DNA from: Phenylobacterium sp.
GTDB lineage: Bacteria > Pseudomonadota > Alphaproteobacteria > Caulobacterales > Caulobacteraceae
Direction: 5' to 3'
Assembly: GCF_031181185.1 (NCBI RefSeq)
Contig: NZ_JAPSKZ010000003.1
Coordinates: 1 to 51,814 of the forward strand
Length of the DNA stretch: 51,814 nucleotides
The translations under genes and the position numbers were made by a program. The notes beneath the pieces are model-generated. The model saw only the letters and a list, made by a program, of their open reading frames with translations. It had not been told where the DNA came from and made no database searches. Below, in pieces: positions 50,954 through 51,814 of the stretch (positions within the stretch are counted from its first letter, which is position 1; every line of letters starts with the position of its first letter).

Positions 50954-51814
50954 CCATAGCCAACCGAATCCTCCTGGGCTTCTCCGCGATGATCGTGCTG
51001 ATGATCGCGATCGGCCTTCTGGCGCTGAACCAGATCGGCAACGTGCGCCGCGACACCGAAGTCATTGTCGGCCGCGACCTCGGTTTCGTGCGCTTGATCA
51101 GCGACATTCGGGTTGCGCGGCAGCAGATGCAGGCGGCCGCCGAAAGCCGCTTCGCCGACCAACTGGCGCGGACGAGCAGCGATACCGGCGGCATCAATTG
51201 GCGCGAACGCAATGCGGCCGCCGCGCAGGCGCTCGACCAGGCTATGACGCTGGCGTCGGAGTACGAGAACAACGCCCTCAACCTCGAGCGGCAGGCAGCC
51301 TGGCGGCGGGTCCGGCAATCCCTGGCCGCGGCCAAGCCGATCCTGCAGGCCGCCGAGGCGGACAATGAAGCCACCGAACAGGCGCTGGCGCGCGGGGACA
51401 CAGCCGCGGCGCTGGCGGCGCGCGAGCGGCTCAACAGCCGACGCGGCGCGTTCGAACGTCAGATGCAGGTGATCCTGCAGGAGATGGACGGCGTGCTGCG
51501 GGCCGGACAGGGACGCCTGGTGGAGGCCTACAACCTCAGCCGCAACCTGATGCTCATGGGCCTGATCGCCGCCGTGGCGCTGGCGGCGGGCACCGCCTAT
51601 CTGATCCGTCGCTCGATCGTGGGGCCGCTGGACGCGTTCATGGGCTTCGTCGAGCGGGTTGGCCGGGGCGACCTCACTGGCCAGACGGCGGCAACCTCCA
51701 AGGATGAGATCGGGCAGCTCGGGGCGACCCTCAACGCCATGGTGGATGGCCTTAAGGATCTTGCCCGGCAGAGCCGGGAGGCCACCGAGAACCTCAACGC
51801 CGCGACGGCGGAAA
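50950..51814 (+). CDS. methyl-accepting chemotaxis protein, 5' part
   Basis: Partial: GTG at 50950, overlapping the second cheW stop in GTGA, and open to the right edge (288 residues). First transmembrane helix about residues 8-27 (LGFSAMIVLMIAIGLLALN), a four-helix-bundle sensor of about 170 residues, second helix at about 198-218 (LMLMGLIAAVALAAGTAYLI), then a HAMP domain (RRSIVGPLDAFMGFV). The signalling domain lies beyond the window. Confidence 0.93.
   Translation, partial: MTIANRILLGFSAMIVLMIAIGLLALNQIGNVRRDTEVIVGRDLGFVRLISDIRVARQQMQAAAESRFADQLARTSSDTGGINWRERNAAAAQALDQAMTLASEYENNALNLERQAAWRRVRQSLAAAKPILQAAEADNEATEQALARGDTAAALAARERLNSRRGAFERQMQVILQEMDGVLRAGQGRLVEAYNLSRNLMLMGLIAAVALAAGTAYLIRRSIVGPLDAFMGFVERVGRGDLTGQTAATSKDEIGQLGATLNAMVDGLKDLARQSREATENLNAATAE

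Noticed and set aside
1-51814. CRISPR array, insertion sequence, prophage or integrase
   Set aside because: No regularly spaced repeats, no transposase or integrase motifs, and no attachment-site duplication next to tRNA-Met were seen.

Overview
The window is a high-GC alphaproteobacterial chromosome segment, most likely from the Caulobacteraceae (Phenylobacterium or Caulobacter-like). The evidence is a pilA-cpaABCEF-tadBC pilus locus with a full CtrA-type site (TTAA-N7-TTAAC) in front of pilA, two alphaproteobacterial LexA boxes (GTTC-N7-GTTC), a LacI-type AGCGCT operator in front of a GH3 glycosidase, and tightly coupled genes with overlapping stops and starts. I see no rRNA, transposase, integrase, prophage or CRISPR array. 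There is one tRNA (Met, CAT).

Layout. 1-309: 5' end of L-serine dehydratase. 353-1994: module 1, a two-gene unit (toxin-like protein plus membrane-anchored DUF1963 protein) with its own LexA-box promoter. 2103-10741: lrp-pirin, a divergent indolepyruvate ferredoxin oxidoreductase, a diacylglycerol-kinase-type lipid kinase and a GH3 glycosidase. 10806-12984: a small membrane protein and module 2, a diverged copy of module 1 with the same type of LexA-box promoter. 13087-21649: serine hydrolase, TPR protein, TetR, FAD oxidoreductase, then a coupled glycosyltransferase-asparagine synthase-sugar dehydrogenase operon. 21745-29902: tRNA-Met, a surface beta-barrel protein, a methyltransferase, DUF2125 and ChaC, then ftsE-ftsX-ydcF-plsC, a zinc-ribbon protein and a phosphoribosyltransferase. 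29904-33531: argH-lptM-lysA, with tlpA head-to-head. 33535-35334: XRE regulator, LprI-like protein, small ORF. 35345-45335: Tad/Cpa pilus locus, all on the minus strand. 45462-47798: S41 protease, MarR, and a second winged-helix regulator. 48051 to the end: a small protein, then the start of a Wsp/Frz-like chemosensory operon (cheW-cheR-cheW-mcp), cut by the window edge.

Most interesting signal. Modules 1 and 2 are paralogous bicistrons about 10 kb apart. The first gene of each encodes a ~244-residue protein with a conserved N-terminal tag, a hydrophobic pretoxin-like middle, and a C-terminal domain rich in His, Trp and Asn motifs of the kind found at the ends of Rhs/polymorphic toxins. The second gene encodes a single-pass DUF1963 protein, a natural immunity candidate. 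Both promoters carry an exact GTTC-N7-GTTC LexA box abutting a TTGAC -35 element, with a -10 exactly 17 bases on. The sequence therefore suggests a duplicated, DNA-damage-inducible toxin/immunity system. The function is inferred; the promoter architecture and paralogy are seen directly.
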